From positions 186,001-250,000 of the forward strand of contig OY482855.1 of NCBI GenBank assembly GCA_960531495.1: a stretch of DNA of 64,000 nt, read 5' to 3'. The translations under genes and the position numbers were made by a program. The notes under the pieces were generated by a model that was not told where the DNA came from, did not search any database, and saw only the letters and a list, made by a program, of their open reading frames with translations. Positions 48,952 to 60,883 of this stretch are shown here, in pieces. Numbering within the stretch: the first letter of the stretch is position 1; every line of letters starts with the position of its first letter. Source of the stretch: Zeus faber. Its lineage: Eukaryota; Chordata; Actinopteri; Zeiformes; Zeidae.

Positions 48952-51900
48952 CTAACATGTATTTCTGGAGTTATGATCATTTTCAGAACTTGTGACGGTT
49001 TGCTGTCTAGCTGAATTAGAGAAACACCGAACCATTGTCTCTTCAGAGGTGAATGATTCAGAATGCTGCAGTACAGCATAGAAATTTAATTAATATGATG
49101 AACTATTATGTGCTTCTTAAGTGTTTCTCACAGATTTCTAGGCCCATCTAACATGTATTTGTGGAGTTATGATCATTTTCATCATTGTGTGCACATGTGG
49201 GAAAAAACGCATTTTCAGCCGATTTAAACGTCGAAAAGGGGAATTGCTTAAACGCTTCAGTCATTACTCTGTGTGACAGTGTCAGACAGTTTAAATACAA
49301 TGGTGAACTAGTATATGCTGCTAAAGTGTTGTTTGTCAACCAGTTTTAGGCCCATCTAACATGTATTTGTCGAGTTATGATCATTTTCATCATTGTGTGC
49401 ACATATGGGAAAAAATGCATTTTCAGCCGATTTAAACGTCGAAAAGGGGAATTGGTTAAACGCTTCAGTCATTACTCTGTGTGACAGTGTCAGACAGTTT
49501 AAATACAATGGTGAACTAGTATATGCTGCTAAAGCGTTGTTTGTCAAACAGTTTTAGGCCCATACAACATGTATTTGTCGAGGTATGAGCATTTTCAGAA
49601 CATTGGACGGTTTGCTGTCTAGCTGAATTAGAGAAACACCGAACCATTGTCTCTTCAGAGGTGAATGATTCAGAATGCTGCAGTACAGCATAGAAATTTA
49701 ATTAATATGATGAACTATTATGTGCTTCTTAAGTGTTTCACACAGATTTCTAGGCCCATCGAACATGTATTTGTGGAGTTATGATCATTTTCATCATTGT
49801 GTGCACATGTGGGAAAAAACACATTTTCAGCCGATTTAAACGTCGAAAAGGGGAATTGGTTAAACGCTTTAGTCATTACTCTGTGTGACAGTGTCAGACA
49901 GTTTAAATACAATGGTGAACTAGTATATGCTGCTAAAGTGTTGTTTGTCAACCAGTTTTAGGCCCATCTAACATGTATTTGTCGAGTTATGGTCATTTTC
50001 ATCATTATGTGCACAGGTGGGAAAAAACGCATTTTCAGCCGATTTAAATGTCGAAAAGGGGATTTGCTTAAACGCATCAGTCATTACTCTGTGTGACAGT
50101 GTCAGACAGTTTAAATACAATGGTAAACTAGTATATGCTGCTAAAGCGTTGTTTGTCAAACAGTTTTAGGCCCATACAACATGTATTTGTTGAGGTATGA
50201 GCATTTTCAGAACATTGGACGGTTTGCTGTCTAGCTGAATTAGAGAAACCCCGAACCATTGTCTCTTCAGAGGTGAATGATTCAGAATGCTGCAGTACAG
50301 CATAGAAATTTAATTAATATGATGAACTATTATGTGCTTCTTAAGTGTTTCTCATAGATTTCTAGGCCCATCTAACATGTATTTGTTGAGTTATGATCAT
50401 TTTCATCATTGTGTGCACATGTGGGAAAAAACGCATTTTCAGCCGATTTAAACGTCGAAAAGGGGAATTGGTTAAACGCTTCAGTCATTACTCTGTGTGA
50501 CAGTGTCAGACAGTTTAAATACAATGGTGAACTAGTATATGCTGCTAAAGTGTTGTTTGTCAACCAGTTTTAGGCCCATCTAACATGTTTTTGTCGAGGT
50601 ATGATCATTTTCATCATTATGTGTACATGTGGGAAAAAACGCATTTTCAGCCGATTTAAACGTCGAAAAGGGGAATTGCTTAAACGCTTCAGTCATTACT
50701 CTGTGTGACAGTGTCAGACAGTTTAAATACAATGGTGAACTACTATATGCTGCTTAAGTGTTGTTTGTCAACCAGTTTTAGGCCCATCTAACATGTATTT
50801 GTCGAGTTATGATCATTTTCATCATTATGTGTACATGTGGGGAAAAAACGCATTTTCAGCCGATTTAAACGTCGAAAAGGGGAATTGGTTAAACGCTTCA
50901 GTCATTACTCTGTGTGACAGTGTCAGACAGTCTAAATACAATGGTGAACTAGTATATGCTGCTAAAGTGTTGTTTGTCAACCAGTTTTAGGCCCATCTAA
51001 CATGTATTTGTCGAGTTATGATCATTTTCATCATTATGTGTACATGTGGGAAAAAACGCATTTTCAGCCGATTTAAACGTCGAAAAGGGGAATTGCTTAA
51101 ACGCTTCAGTCATTACTCTGTGTGACAGTGTCAGACAGTTTAAATACAATGGTGAACTACTATATGCTGCTTAAGTGTTGTTTGTCAACCAGTTTTAGGC
51201 CCATCTAACATGTATTTGTCGAGTTATGGTCATTTTCATCATTATGTGCACATGTGGGAAAAAACGCATGTTCAGCCGATTTAAACGTCGAAAAGGGGAA
51301 TTGGTTAAACGCTTCAGTCATTACTCTGTGTGACAGTGTCAGACAGTTTAAATACAATGGTGAACTAGTAGATGCTGCTAAAGTGTTGTTTGTCAAACAG
51401 TTTTAGGCCCATCTAACATGTATTTGTTTAGTTATGGTCATTTTCATCATTATGTGCACATGTGGGAAAAAACGCATTTTCATCCGATTTAAACGTCGAA
51501 AAGGGGAATTGCTTAAACGCTTCAGTCATTACTCTGTGTGACAGTGTCAGACAGTTTAAATACAATGGTGAACTAGTATATGCTGCTAAAGTGTTGTTTA
51601 TCAAACAGTTTTAGGCCCATCTAACATGTATTTGTCGAGTTATGATCATTTTCATCATTATGTGCACATGTGGGAAAAAACGCATTTTCAGCCGATTTAA
51701 ACGTCGAAAAGGGGAATTGGTTAAACGCTTCAGTCATTACTCTGTGTGACAGTGTCAGACAGTTTAAATACAATGGTAAACTAGTATATGCTGCTAAAGC
51801 GTTGTTTGTCAAACAGTTTTAGGCCCATACAACATGTATTTGTTGAGGTATGAGCATTTTCAGAACATTGCACGGTTTGCGGTCTAGCTGAATTAGAGAA

Positions 51901-52440
51901 ACACCGAACCATTGTCTCTTCAGAGGTGAATGATTCAGAATGCTGCAGTACAGCATAGAAATTTAATTAATATGATGAACTATTATGTGTTTCTTAAGTG
52001 TTTCTCATAGATTTCTAGGCCAATCTAACATGTATTTGTTGAGTTATGATCATTTTCATCATTGTGTGCACATGTGGGAAAAAACGCATTTTCAGCCGAT
52101 TTAAACGTCGAAAAGGGGAATTGGTTAAACGCATCAGTCATTACTCTGTGTGACAGTGTCAGACAGTTTAAATACAATGGTGAACTAGTATATGCTGCTA
52201 AAGTGTTGTTTGTCAACCAGTTTTAGGCCCATCTAACATGTATTTGTCGAGTTATGATCATTTTCATCATTATGTGCACATGTGGGAAAAAACACATTTT
52301 CAGCCGATTTAAACGTCGAAAAGGGGAATTGCTTAAACGCTTCAGTCATAACTCTGTGTGACAGTGTCAGACAGTTTAAATACAATGGTGAACTAGTATA
52401 TGCTGCTAAATCGTTGTTTGTCAAACAGTTTTAGGCCCAT

Positions 52441-52636
52441 ACAACATGTATTTGTCGAGGTATGATCATTTTCAGAACTTGTGACGGTTTGCTGTCTAGC
52501 TGAATTAGAGAAACACCGAACCATTGTCTCTTCAGAGGTGAATGATTCAGAATGCTGCAGTACAGCATAGAAATTTAATTAATATGATGAACTATTATGT
52601 GCTTCTTAAGTGTTTCTCACAGATTTCTAGGCCCAT
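52441..52636 (+). repeat. Hybrid B monomer in higher-order copy 2
   Basis: Copy-2 counterpart of 43582 at +8,859, with the same ACAACATG start, B2-type body and preceding AAATCGTTG. Confidence 0.88.
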
Positions 52637-53444
52637 CTAACATGTATTTGTGGAGTTATGATCATTTTCATCATTGTGTGCACATGTAGGAAAAAATGCA
52701 TTTTCAGCCGATTTAAACGTCGAAAAGGGGAATTTTTTAAACGCTTTAGTCATTACTCTGTGTGACAGTGTCAGACAGTTTAAATACAATGGTGAACTAG
52801 TATATGCTGCTAAAGTGTTGTTTGTCAACCAGTTTTAGGCCCATCTAACATGTATTTGTCGAGTTATGATCATTTTCATCATTATGTGTACATGTGGGAA
52901 AAAACGCATTTTCAGCCGATTTAAACGTCGAAAAGGGGAATTGCTTAAACGCTTCAGTCATTACTCTGTGTGACAGTGTCAGACAGTTTAAATACAATGG
53001 TGAACTAGTATATGCTGCTAAAGCGTTGTTTGTCAAACAGTTTTAGGCCCATACAACATGTATTTGTCGAGGTATGAGCATTTTCAGAAAATTGGACGGT
53101 TTGCTGTCTAGCTGAATTAGAGAAACACCGAACCATTGTCCCTTCAGAGGTGAATGATTCAGAATGCTGCAGGACAGCATAGAAATTTTATTAATATGAT
53201 GAACTATTATGTGCTTCCTAAGTTTTTCACTCAGATTTCTATGCCCATCTAACATGTATTTCTGGAGTTATGATCATTTTCAGAACTTGTGACGGTTTGC
53301 TGTCTAGCTGAATTAGAGAAACACCGAACCATTGTCTCTTCAGTGGTGAATGATTCAGAATGCTGCAGTACAGCATAGAAATTTAATTAATATGATGAAC
53401 TATTATGTGCTTCATAAGTGTTTCTCACAGATTTCTAGGCCCAT

Positions 53445-55500
53445 CTAACATGTATTTGTGGAGTTATGATCATTTTCATCATTGTGTGCACATGTGGGAA
53501 AAAACGCATTTTCAGCCGATTTAAACGTCGAAAAGGGGAATTGCTTAAACGCTTTAGTCATTACTCTGTGTGACAGTGTCAGACAGTTTAAATACAATGG
53601 TGAACTAGTATATGCTGCTAAAGTGTTGTTTGTCAACCAGTTTTAGGCCCATCTAACATGTATTTGTCGAGTTATGATCATTTTCATCATTATGTGTACA
53701 TGTGGGAAAAAACGCATTTTCAGCCGATTTAAACGTCGAAAAGGGGAATTGCTTAAACGCTTCAGTCATTACTCTGTGTGACAGTGTCAGACAGTTTAAA
53801 TACAATGGTGAACTAGTATATGCTGCTAATGTGTTGTTTGTCAAACAGTTTTAGGCCCATGTAAAATGTATTTGTCGAGTTATGATCATTTTCATCATTG
53901 TGTGCACATATGGGAAAAAATGCATTTTCAGCCGATTTAAACGTCGAAAAGGGGAATTGGTTAAACGCTTTAATCATTACTCTGTGTGACAGTGTCAGAC
54001 AGTTTAAATACAATGGTGAACTAGTATATGCTGCTAAAGTGTTGTTTGTCAACCAGTTTTAGGCCCATCTAACATGTATTTGTTGAGTTATGATCATTTT
54101 CATCATTATGTGTACATGTGGGAAAAAACGCATTTTCAGCCGATTTAAACGTCGAAAAGGGGAATTGCTTAAACGCTTCAGTCATTACTCTGTGTGACAG
54201 TGTCAGACAGTTTAAATACAATGGTGAACTACTATATGCTGCTAAAGTGTTGTTTGTCAACCAGTTTTAGGCCCATCTAACATGTATTTGTCGAGGTATG
54301 AGCATTTTCAGAACATTGGACGGTTTGCTGTCTAGCTGAATTAGAGAAACACCGAACCATTGTCTCTTCAGAGGTGAATGATTCAGAATGCTGCAGTACA
54401 GCATTGAACTTTAATTAATATGATGAACTATTATGTGCTTCTTAAGTGTTTCTCACAGATTTCTAGGCCCATCTAACATGTATTTGTGGAGTTATGATCA
54501 TTTTCATCATTGTGTGCACATGTGGGAAAAAACGCATTTTCAGCCGATTTAAACGTCGAAAAGGGGAATTGCTTAAACGCTTTAGTCATTACTCTGTGTG
54601 ACAGTGTCAGACAGTTTAAATACAATGGTGAACTAGTATATGCTGCTAAAGTGTTGTTTGTCAACCAGTTTTAGGCCCATCTAACATGTATTTGTCGAGT
54701 TATGATCATTTTCATCATTATGTGTACATGTGGGAAAAAACGCATTTTCAGCCGATTTAAACGTCGAAAAGGGGAATTGCTTAAACGCTTCAGTCATTAC
54801 TCTGTGTGACAGTGTCAGACAGTTTAAATACAATGGTGAACTAGTATATGCTGCTAATGTGTTGTTTGTCAAACAGTTTTAGGCCCATGTAAAATGTATT
54901 TGTCGAGTTATGATCATTTTCATCATTGTGTGCACATATGGGAAAAAATGCATTTTCAGCCGATTTAAACGTCGAAAAGGGGAATTGGTTAAACGCTTTA
55001 ATCATTACTCTGTGTGACAGTGTCAGACAGTTTAAATACAATGGTGAACTAGTATATGCTGCTAAAGTGTTGTTTGTCAACCAGTTTTAGGCCCATCTAA
55101 CATGTATTTGTTGAGTTATGATCATTTTCATCATTATGTGTACATGTGGGAAAAAACGCATTTTCAGCCGATTTAAACGTCGAAAAGGGGAATTGCTTAA
55201 ACGCTTCAGTCATTACTCTGTGTGACAGTGTCAGACAGTTTAAATACAATGGTGAACTACTATATGCTGCTAAAGTGTTGTTTGTCAACCAGTTTTAGGC
55301 CCATCTAACATGTATTTGTCGAGGTATGAGCATTTTCAGAACATTGGACGGTTTGCTGTCTAGCTGAATTAGAGAAACACCGAACCATTGTCTCTTCAGA
55401 GGTGAATGATTCAGAATGCTGCAGTACAGCATTGAACTTTAATTAATATGATGAACTATTATGTGCTTCTTAAGTGTTTCTCACAGATTTCTAGGCCCAT
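53445..55500 (+). repeat. Tandem pair of 1,028-bp AAAAB pentamers
   Basis: 53445-54472 and 54473-55500 are adjacent copies of a four-A, one-B cassette. They share the GTAAAATG-subtype third unit, the ACTACTATATG fourth unit and GCATTGAACTTTAATTAA in the B. Related pentamers lie at 36755, 44586 and 45614, so the 1,028-bp cassette is a recurring exchange unit inside the larger repeat. Confidence 0.9.
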
Positions 55501-58422
55501 CTAACATGTATTTGTGGAGTTATGATCATTTTCATCATTGTGTGCACATGTTGGAAAAAACGCATTTTCAGCCGATTTAAACGTCGAAAAGGGGAATTGC
55601 TTAAACGCTTCAGTCATTACTCTGTGTGACAGTGTCAGACAGTTTAAATACAATGGTGAACTAGTATATGCTGCTAAAGCGTTGTTTGTCAAACAGTTTT
55701 AGGCCCATCTAACATTTATTTGTCGAGTTATGATCATTTTCATCATTATGTGTACATGTGGGAAAAAACGCATTTTCAGCCGATTTAAACGTCGAAAAGG
55801 GGAATTGCTTAAACGCTTCAGTCATTACTCTGTGTGACAGTGTCAGACAGTTTAAATACAATGGTGAACTAGTATATGCTGCTAAAGCGTTGTTTGTCAA
55901 CCAGTTTTAGGCCCATCTAACATTTATTTGTCGAGTTATGATCATTTTCATCATTATGTGTACATGTGGGAAAAAACGCATTTTCAGCCGATTTAAACGT
56001 CGAAAAGGGGAATTGCTTAAACGCTTCAGTCATTACTCTGTGTGACAGTGTCAGACAGTTTAAATACAATGGTGAACTAGTATATGCTGCTAATGTGTTG
56101 TTTGTCAAACAGTTTTAGGCCCATGTAAAATGTATTTGTCGAGTTATGATCATTTTCATCATTGTGTGCACATATGGGAAAAAATGCATTTTCAGCCGAT
56201 TTAAACATCGAAAAGGGGAATTGGTTAAACGCTTTAATCATTACTCTGTGTGACAGTGTCAGACAGTTTAAATACAATGGTGAACTAGTATATGCTGCTA
56301 AAGTGTTGTTTGTCAACCAGTTTTAGGCCCATCTAACATGTATTTGTTGAGTTATGATCATTTTCATCATTATGTGTACATGTGGGAAAAAACGCATTTT
56401 CAGCCGATTTAAACGTCGAAAAGGGGAATTGCTTAAACGCTTCAGTCATTACTCTGTGTGAGAGTGTCAGACAGTTTAAATACAATGGTGAACTACTATA
56501 TGCTGCTAAAGTGTTGTTTGTCAACCAGTTTTAGGCCCATCTAACATGTATTTGTCGAGGTATGAGCATTTTCAGAACATTGGACGGTTTGCTGTCTAGC
56601 TGAATTAGAGAAACACCGAACCATTGTCTCTTCAGAGGTGAATGATTCAGAATGCTGCAGTACAGCATAGAACTTTAATTAATATGATGAACTATTTTGT
56701 GCTTCTTAAGTGTTTCTCACAGATTTCTAGGCCCATCTAACATGTATTTGTGGAGTTATGATCATTTTCATCATTGTGTGCACATGTGGGAAAAAACGCA
56801 TTTTCAGCCGATTTAAACGTCGAAAAGGGGAATTGCTTAAACGCTTCAGTCATTACTCTGTGTGACAGTGTCAGACAGTTTAAATACAATGGTGAACTAG
56901 TATATGCTGCTAAAGCGTTGTTTGTCAAACAGTTTTAGGCCCATCTAACATTTATTTGTCGAGTTATGATCATTTTCATCATTATGTGTACATGTGGGAA
57001 AAAACGCATTTTCAGCCGATTTAAACGTCGAAAAGGGGAATTGCTTAAACGCTTCAGTCATTACTCTGTGTGACAGTGTCAGACAGTTTAAATACAATGG
57101 TGAACTAGTATATGCTGCTAAAGCGTTGTTAATCAAACAGTTTTTGGCCCATACAACATGTATTTGTTGAGGTATGAGCATTTTCAGAACATTGGACGGT
57201 TTGCTGTCTAGCTGAATTAGAGAAACACCGAACCATTGTCTCTTCAGAGGTGAATGATTCAGAATGCTGCAGTACAGCATAGAAATTTAATTAATATGAT
57301 GAACTATTATGTGCTTCTTAAGTGTTTCTCACAGATTTCTAGGCCCATCTAACATGTATTTGTGGAGTTATGATCATTTTCATCATTGTGTGCACATGTG
57401 GGAAAAAACGCATTTTCAGCCGATTTAAACGTCGAAAATGGGAATTGGTTAAACGCTTCAGTCATTACTCTGTGTGACAGTGTCAGACAGTTTAAATACA
57501 ATGGTGAACTAGTATATGCTGCTAAAGCGTTGTTTGTCAAACAGTTTTAGGCCCATACAACATGTATTTGTCGAGGTATGAGCATTTTCAGAACATTGGA
57601 CGGTTTGCTGTCTAGCTGAATTAGAGAAACGAGGTATGAGCATTTTCAGAACATTGGACGGTTTGCTGTCTAGCTGAATTAGAGAAACACCAAACCATTG
57701 TCTCTTCAGAGGTGAATGATTCAGAATGCTGCATTACAGCATTGAAATTTAATTAATATGATGAACTATTATGTGCTTCCTAAGTTTTTCTCTCAGATTT
57801 CTATGCCCATCTAACATGTATTTCTGGAGTTATGATCATTTTCAGAAATTGTGACGGTTTGCTGTCTAGCTGAATTCGAGAAACACCGAACCATTGTCTC
57901 TTCAGAGGTGAATGATTCAGAATGCTGCAGTACAGCATAGAAATTTAATTAATATGATGAACTATTATGTGCTTCTTAAGTGTTTCCCACAGATTTCTAG
58001 GCCGATCTAACATGTATTTGTGGAGTTATGATCATTTTCATCATTGTGTGCACATGTGGGAAAAAACGCATTTTCAGCCGATTTAAACGTCGAAAAGGGG
58101 AATTGCTTAAACGCTTCAGTCATTACTCTGTGTGACAGTGTCAGACAGTTTAAATACAATGGTGAACTAGTATATGCTGCTAAAGTGTTGTTTGTCAACC
58201 AGTTTTAGGCCCATCTAACATGTATTTGTCGAGTTATGATCATTTTCATCATTGTGTGCACATATGGGAAAAAATGCATTTTCAGCCGATTTAAACGTCG
58301 AAAAGGCGAATTGGTTAAACGCTTTAATCATTACTCTGTGTGACAGTGTCAGACAGTTTAAATACAATGGTGAACTAGTATATGCTGCTAAAGTGTTGTT
58401 TGTCAACCAGTTTTAGGCCCAT
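54473..58422 (+). repeat. Diverged, remodelled third copy of the higher-order repeat
   Basis: Monomer starts: A 54473, 54681, 54889, 55097; B 55305; A 55501, 55709, 55917, 56125, 56333; B 56541; A 56737, 56945; B 57153; A 57349; B' 57557; B2 57811; A 58007, 58215. Registration at +8,859 to copy 2 holds for 55501-56124 and again for 57153-58422; in between the monomer order differs. Its first pentamer resembles 53445-54472 rather than 45614-46641. Confidence 0.88.
57557..57810 (+). repeat. B' monomer with 58-bp duplication, third higher-order copy
   Basis: Direct 58-bp repeats at 57573-57630 and 57631-57688, followed by ACCAAACC and the B2 at 57811. The +8,859 spacing to 48698 shows that the higher-order frame is restored here after the rearranged stretch at about 56.1-57.15 kb. 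Confidence 0.95.
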
Positions 58423-60883
58423 CTAACATGTATTTGTTGAGTTATGATCATTTTCATCATTATGTGCACATGTGGGAAAAAACGCATTTTCAGCCGATTT
58501 AAACGTCGAAAAGGGGAATTGGTTAAACGCTTCAGTCATTACTCTGTGTGACAGTGTCAGACAGTTTAAATACAATGGTGAACTAGTATATGCTGCTAAA
58601 GCGTTGTTTGTCAAACAGTTTTAGGCCCATACAACATGTATTTGTCGAGGTATGAGCATTTTCAGAACATTGGACGGTTTGCTGTCTAGCTGAATTAGAG
58701 AAACACCGAACCATTGTCTCTTCAGAGGTTAATGATTCAGAATGCTGCAGTACAGCATAGAAATTTAATTAATATGATGAACTATTATGTGCTTCTTAAG
58801 TGTTTCTCACAGATTTCTAGGCCCATCGAACATGTATTTGTGGAGTTATGATCATTTTCATCATTGTGTGCACATGTGGGAAAAAACGCATTTTCAGCCG
58901 ATTTAAACGTCGAAAAGGGGAATTGGTTAAACGCTTTAGTCATTACTCTGTGTGACAGTGTCAGACAGTTTAAATACAATGGTGAACTAGTATATGCTGC
59001 TAAAGTGTTGTTTGTCAACCAGTTTTAGGCCCATCTAACATGTATTTGTCGAGTTATGATCATTTTCATCATTATGTGTACATGTGGGAAAAAACGCATG
59101 TTCAGCCGATTTAAACGTCGAAAAGGGGAATTGGTTAAACGCTTCAGTCATTACTCTGTGTGACAGTGTCAGACAGTTTAAATACAATGGTGAACTAGTA
59201 TATGCTGCTAAAGTGTTGTTTGTCAAACAGTTTTAGGCCCATCTAACATGTATTTGTCGAGTTATGGTCATTTTCATCATTATGTGCACATGTTGGAAAA
59301 AAAGCATTTTCAGCCGATTTAAACGTCGAAAAGGGGAATTGCTTAAACGCTTCAGTCATTACTCTGTGTGACAGTGTCAGACAGTTTAAATACAATGGTG
59401 AACTAGTATATGCTGCTAAAGTGTTGTTTGTCAACCAGTTTTAGGCCCATCTACCATGTATTTGTCGAGTTATGATCATTTTCATCATTATGTGCACATG
59501 TGGGAAAAAACGCATTTTCAGCCGATTTAAACGTCGAAAAGGGGAATTGGTTAAACGCTTCAGTCATTACTCTGTGTGACAGTGTCAGACAGTTTAAATA
59601 CAATGGTGAACTAGTATATGCTGCTAAAGTGTTGTTTGTCAACCAGTTTTAGGCCCATCTAACATGTATTTGTCGAGTTATGATCATTTTCATCATTATG
59701 TGTACATGTGGGAAAAAACGCATTTTCAGCCGATTTAAACGTCGAAAAGGGGAATTGCTTAAACGCTTCAGTCATTACTCTGTGTGACAGTGTCAGACAG
59801 TTTAAATACAATGGTGAACTAGTATATGGTGCTAAAGTGTTGTTTGTCAAACAGTTTTAGGCCCATCTACCATGTATTTGTCAGAGTTATGATCATTTTC
59901 ATCATTATGTGCACATGTGGGAAAAAACGCATTTTCAGCCGATTTAAACGTCGAAAAGGGGAATTGGTTAAACTCTTCAGTCATTACTCTGTGTGACAGT
60001 GTCAGACAGTTTAAATACAATGGTGAACTAGTATATGCTGCTAAAGTGTTGTTTGTCAAACAGTTTTAGGCCCATGTAAAATGTATTTGTCGAGTTATGA
60101 TCATTTTCATCATTGTGTGCACATATGGGAAAAAATGCATTTTCAGCCGATTTAACCGTCGAAAAGGCGAATTGGTTAAACGCTTTAATCATTACTCTGT
60201 GTGACAGTGTCAGACAGTTTAAATACAATGGTGAACTAGTATATGCTGCTAAAGTGTTGTTTGTCAACCAGTTTTAGGCCCATCTAACATGTATTTGTTG
60301 AGTTATGATCATTTTCATCATTATGTGCACATGTGGGAAAAAACGCATTTTCAGCCGATTTAAACATCGAAAAGGGGAATTGCTTAAACGCTTCAGTCAT
60401 TACTCTGTGTGACAGTGTCAGACAGTTTAAATACAATGGTGAACTAGTATATGCTGCTAAAGCGTTGTTTGTCAAACAGTTTTAGGCCCATACAACATGT
60501 ATTTGTCGAGGTATGAGCATTTTCAGAACATTGGACGGTTTGCTGTCTAGCTGAATTAGAGAAACACCGAACCATTGTCTCTTTAGAGGTGATTGATTCA
60601 GAATGCTGCAGTACAGCATTGAAATTTAATTAATATGATGAACTATTATGTGCTTCCTAAGTTTTTCTCTCAGATTTCTATGCCCATCTAACATGTATTT
60701 CTGGAGTTATGATCATTTTCAGAACTTGTGACGGTTTGCTGTCTAGCTGAATTAGAGAAACACCGAACCATTGTCTCTTCAGAGGTTAATGATTCAGAAT
60801 GCTGCAGTACAGCATAGAAATTTAATTAATATGATGAACTATTATGTGCTTCTTAAGTGTTTCTCACAGATTTCTAGGCCCAT
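58423..60883 (+). repeat. Domain IV, eight-A run and B1-B2 pair
   Basis: Monomer starts: A 58423; B 58631; A 58827, 59035, 59243, 59451, 59659, 59867 (209 bp, one extra base in TTTGTCAGAGTTATG), 60076, 60284; B 60492; B2 60688. CTACCATG starts return at 59451 and 59867, having been absent from about 33 to 59 kb. Compared with copy 2 the A at 58423 is an extra monomer: the offset rises from 8,859 to 9,067 across it. Confidence 0.91.

Larger units (their letters stand above)
45614..54472 (+). repeat. 8,859-bp higher-order repeat, copy 2 (43 monomers)
   Basis: Same monomer order as copy 1 at a constant +8,859 offset, including the 254-bp B' (48698), the 209-bp A (50788) and the hybrid B (52441). 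By eye the copies differ at only a few places: 40557-40558/49416-49417, 41391/50250, 41740/50599, 42754/51613 and 43311/52170. The closing B differs more: 45418 carries GCACGG and CTTTAGTG, while 54277 carries GGACGG, CTTAAGTG and GCATTGAAC. This follows from the position of the duplication junction in 45418. Confidence 0.95.

Noticed and set aside
36755-54472. The two near-identical 8,859-bp copies as an assembly duplication.
   Set aside because: Not fully excluded, but the copies differ at several fixed sites and the junction B at 45418 is a distinct mosaic not present at the other boundaries, which a simple assembly error would not create.
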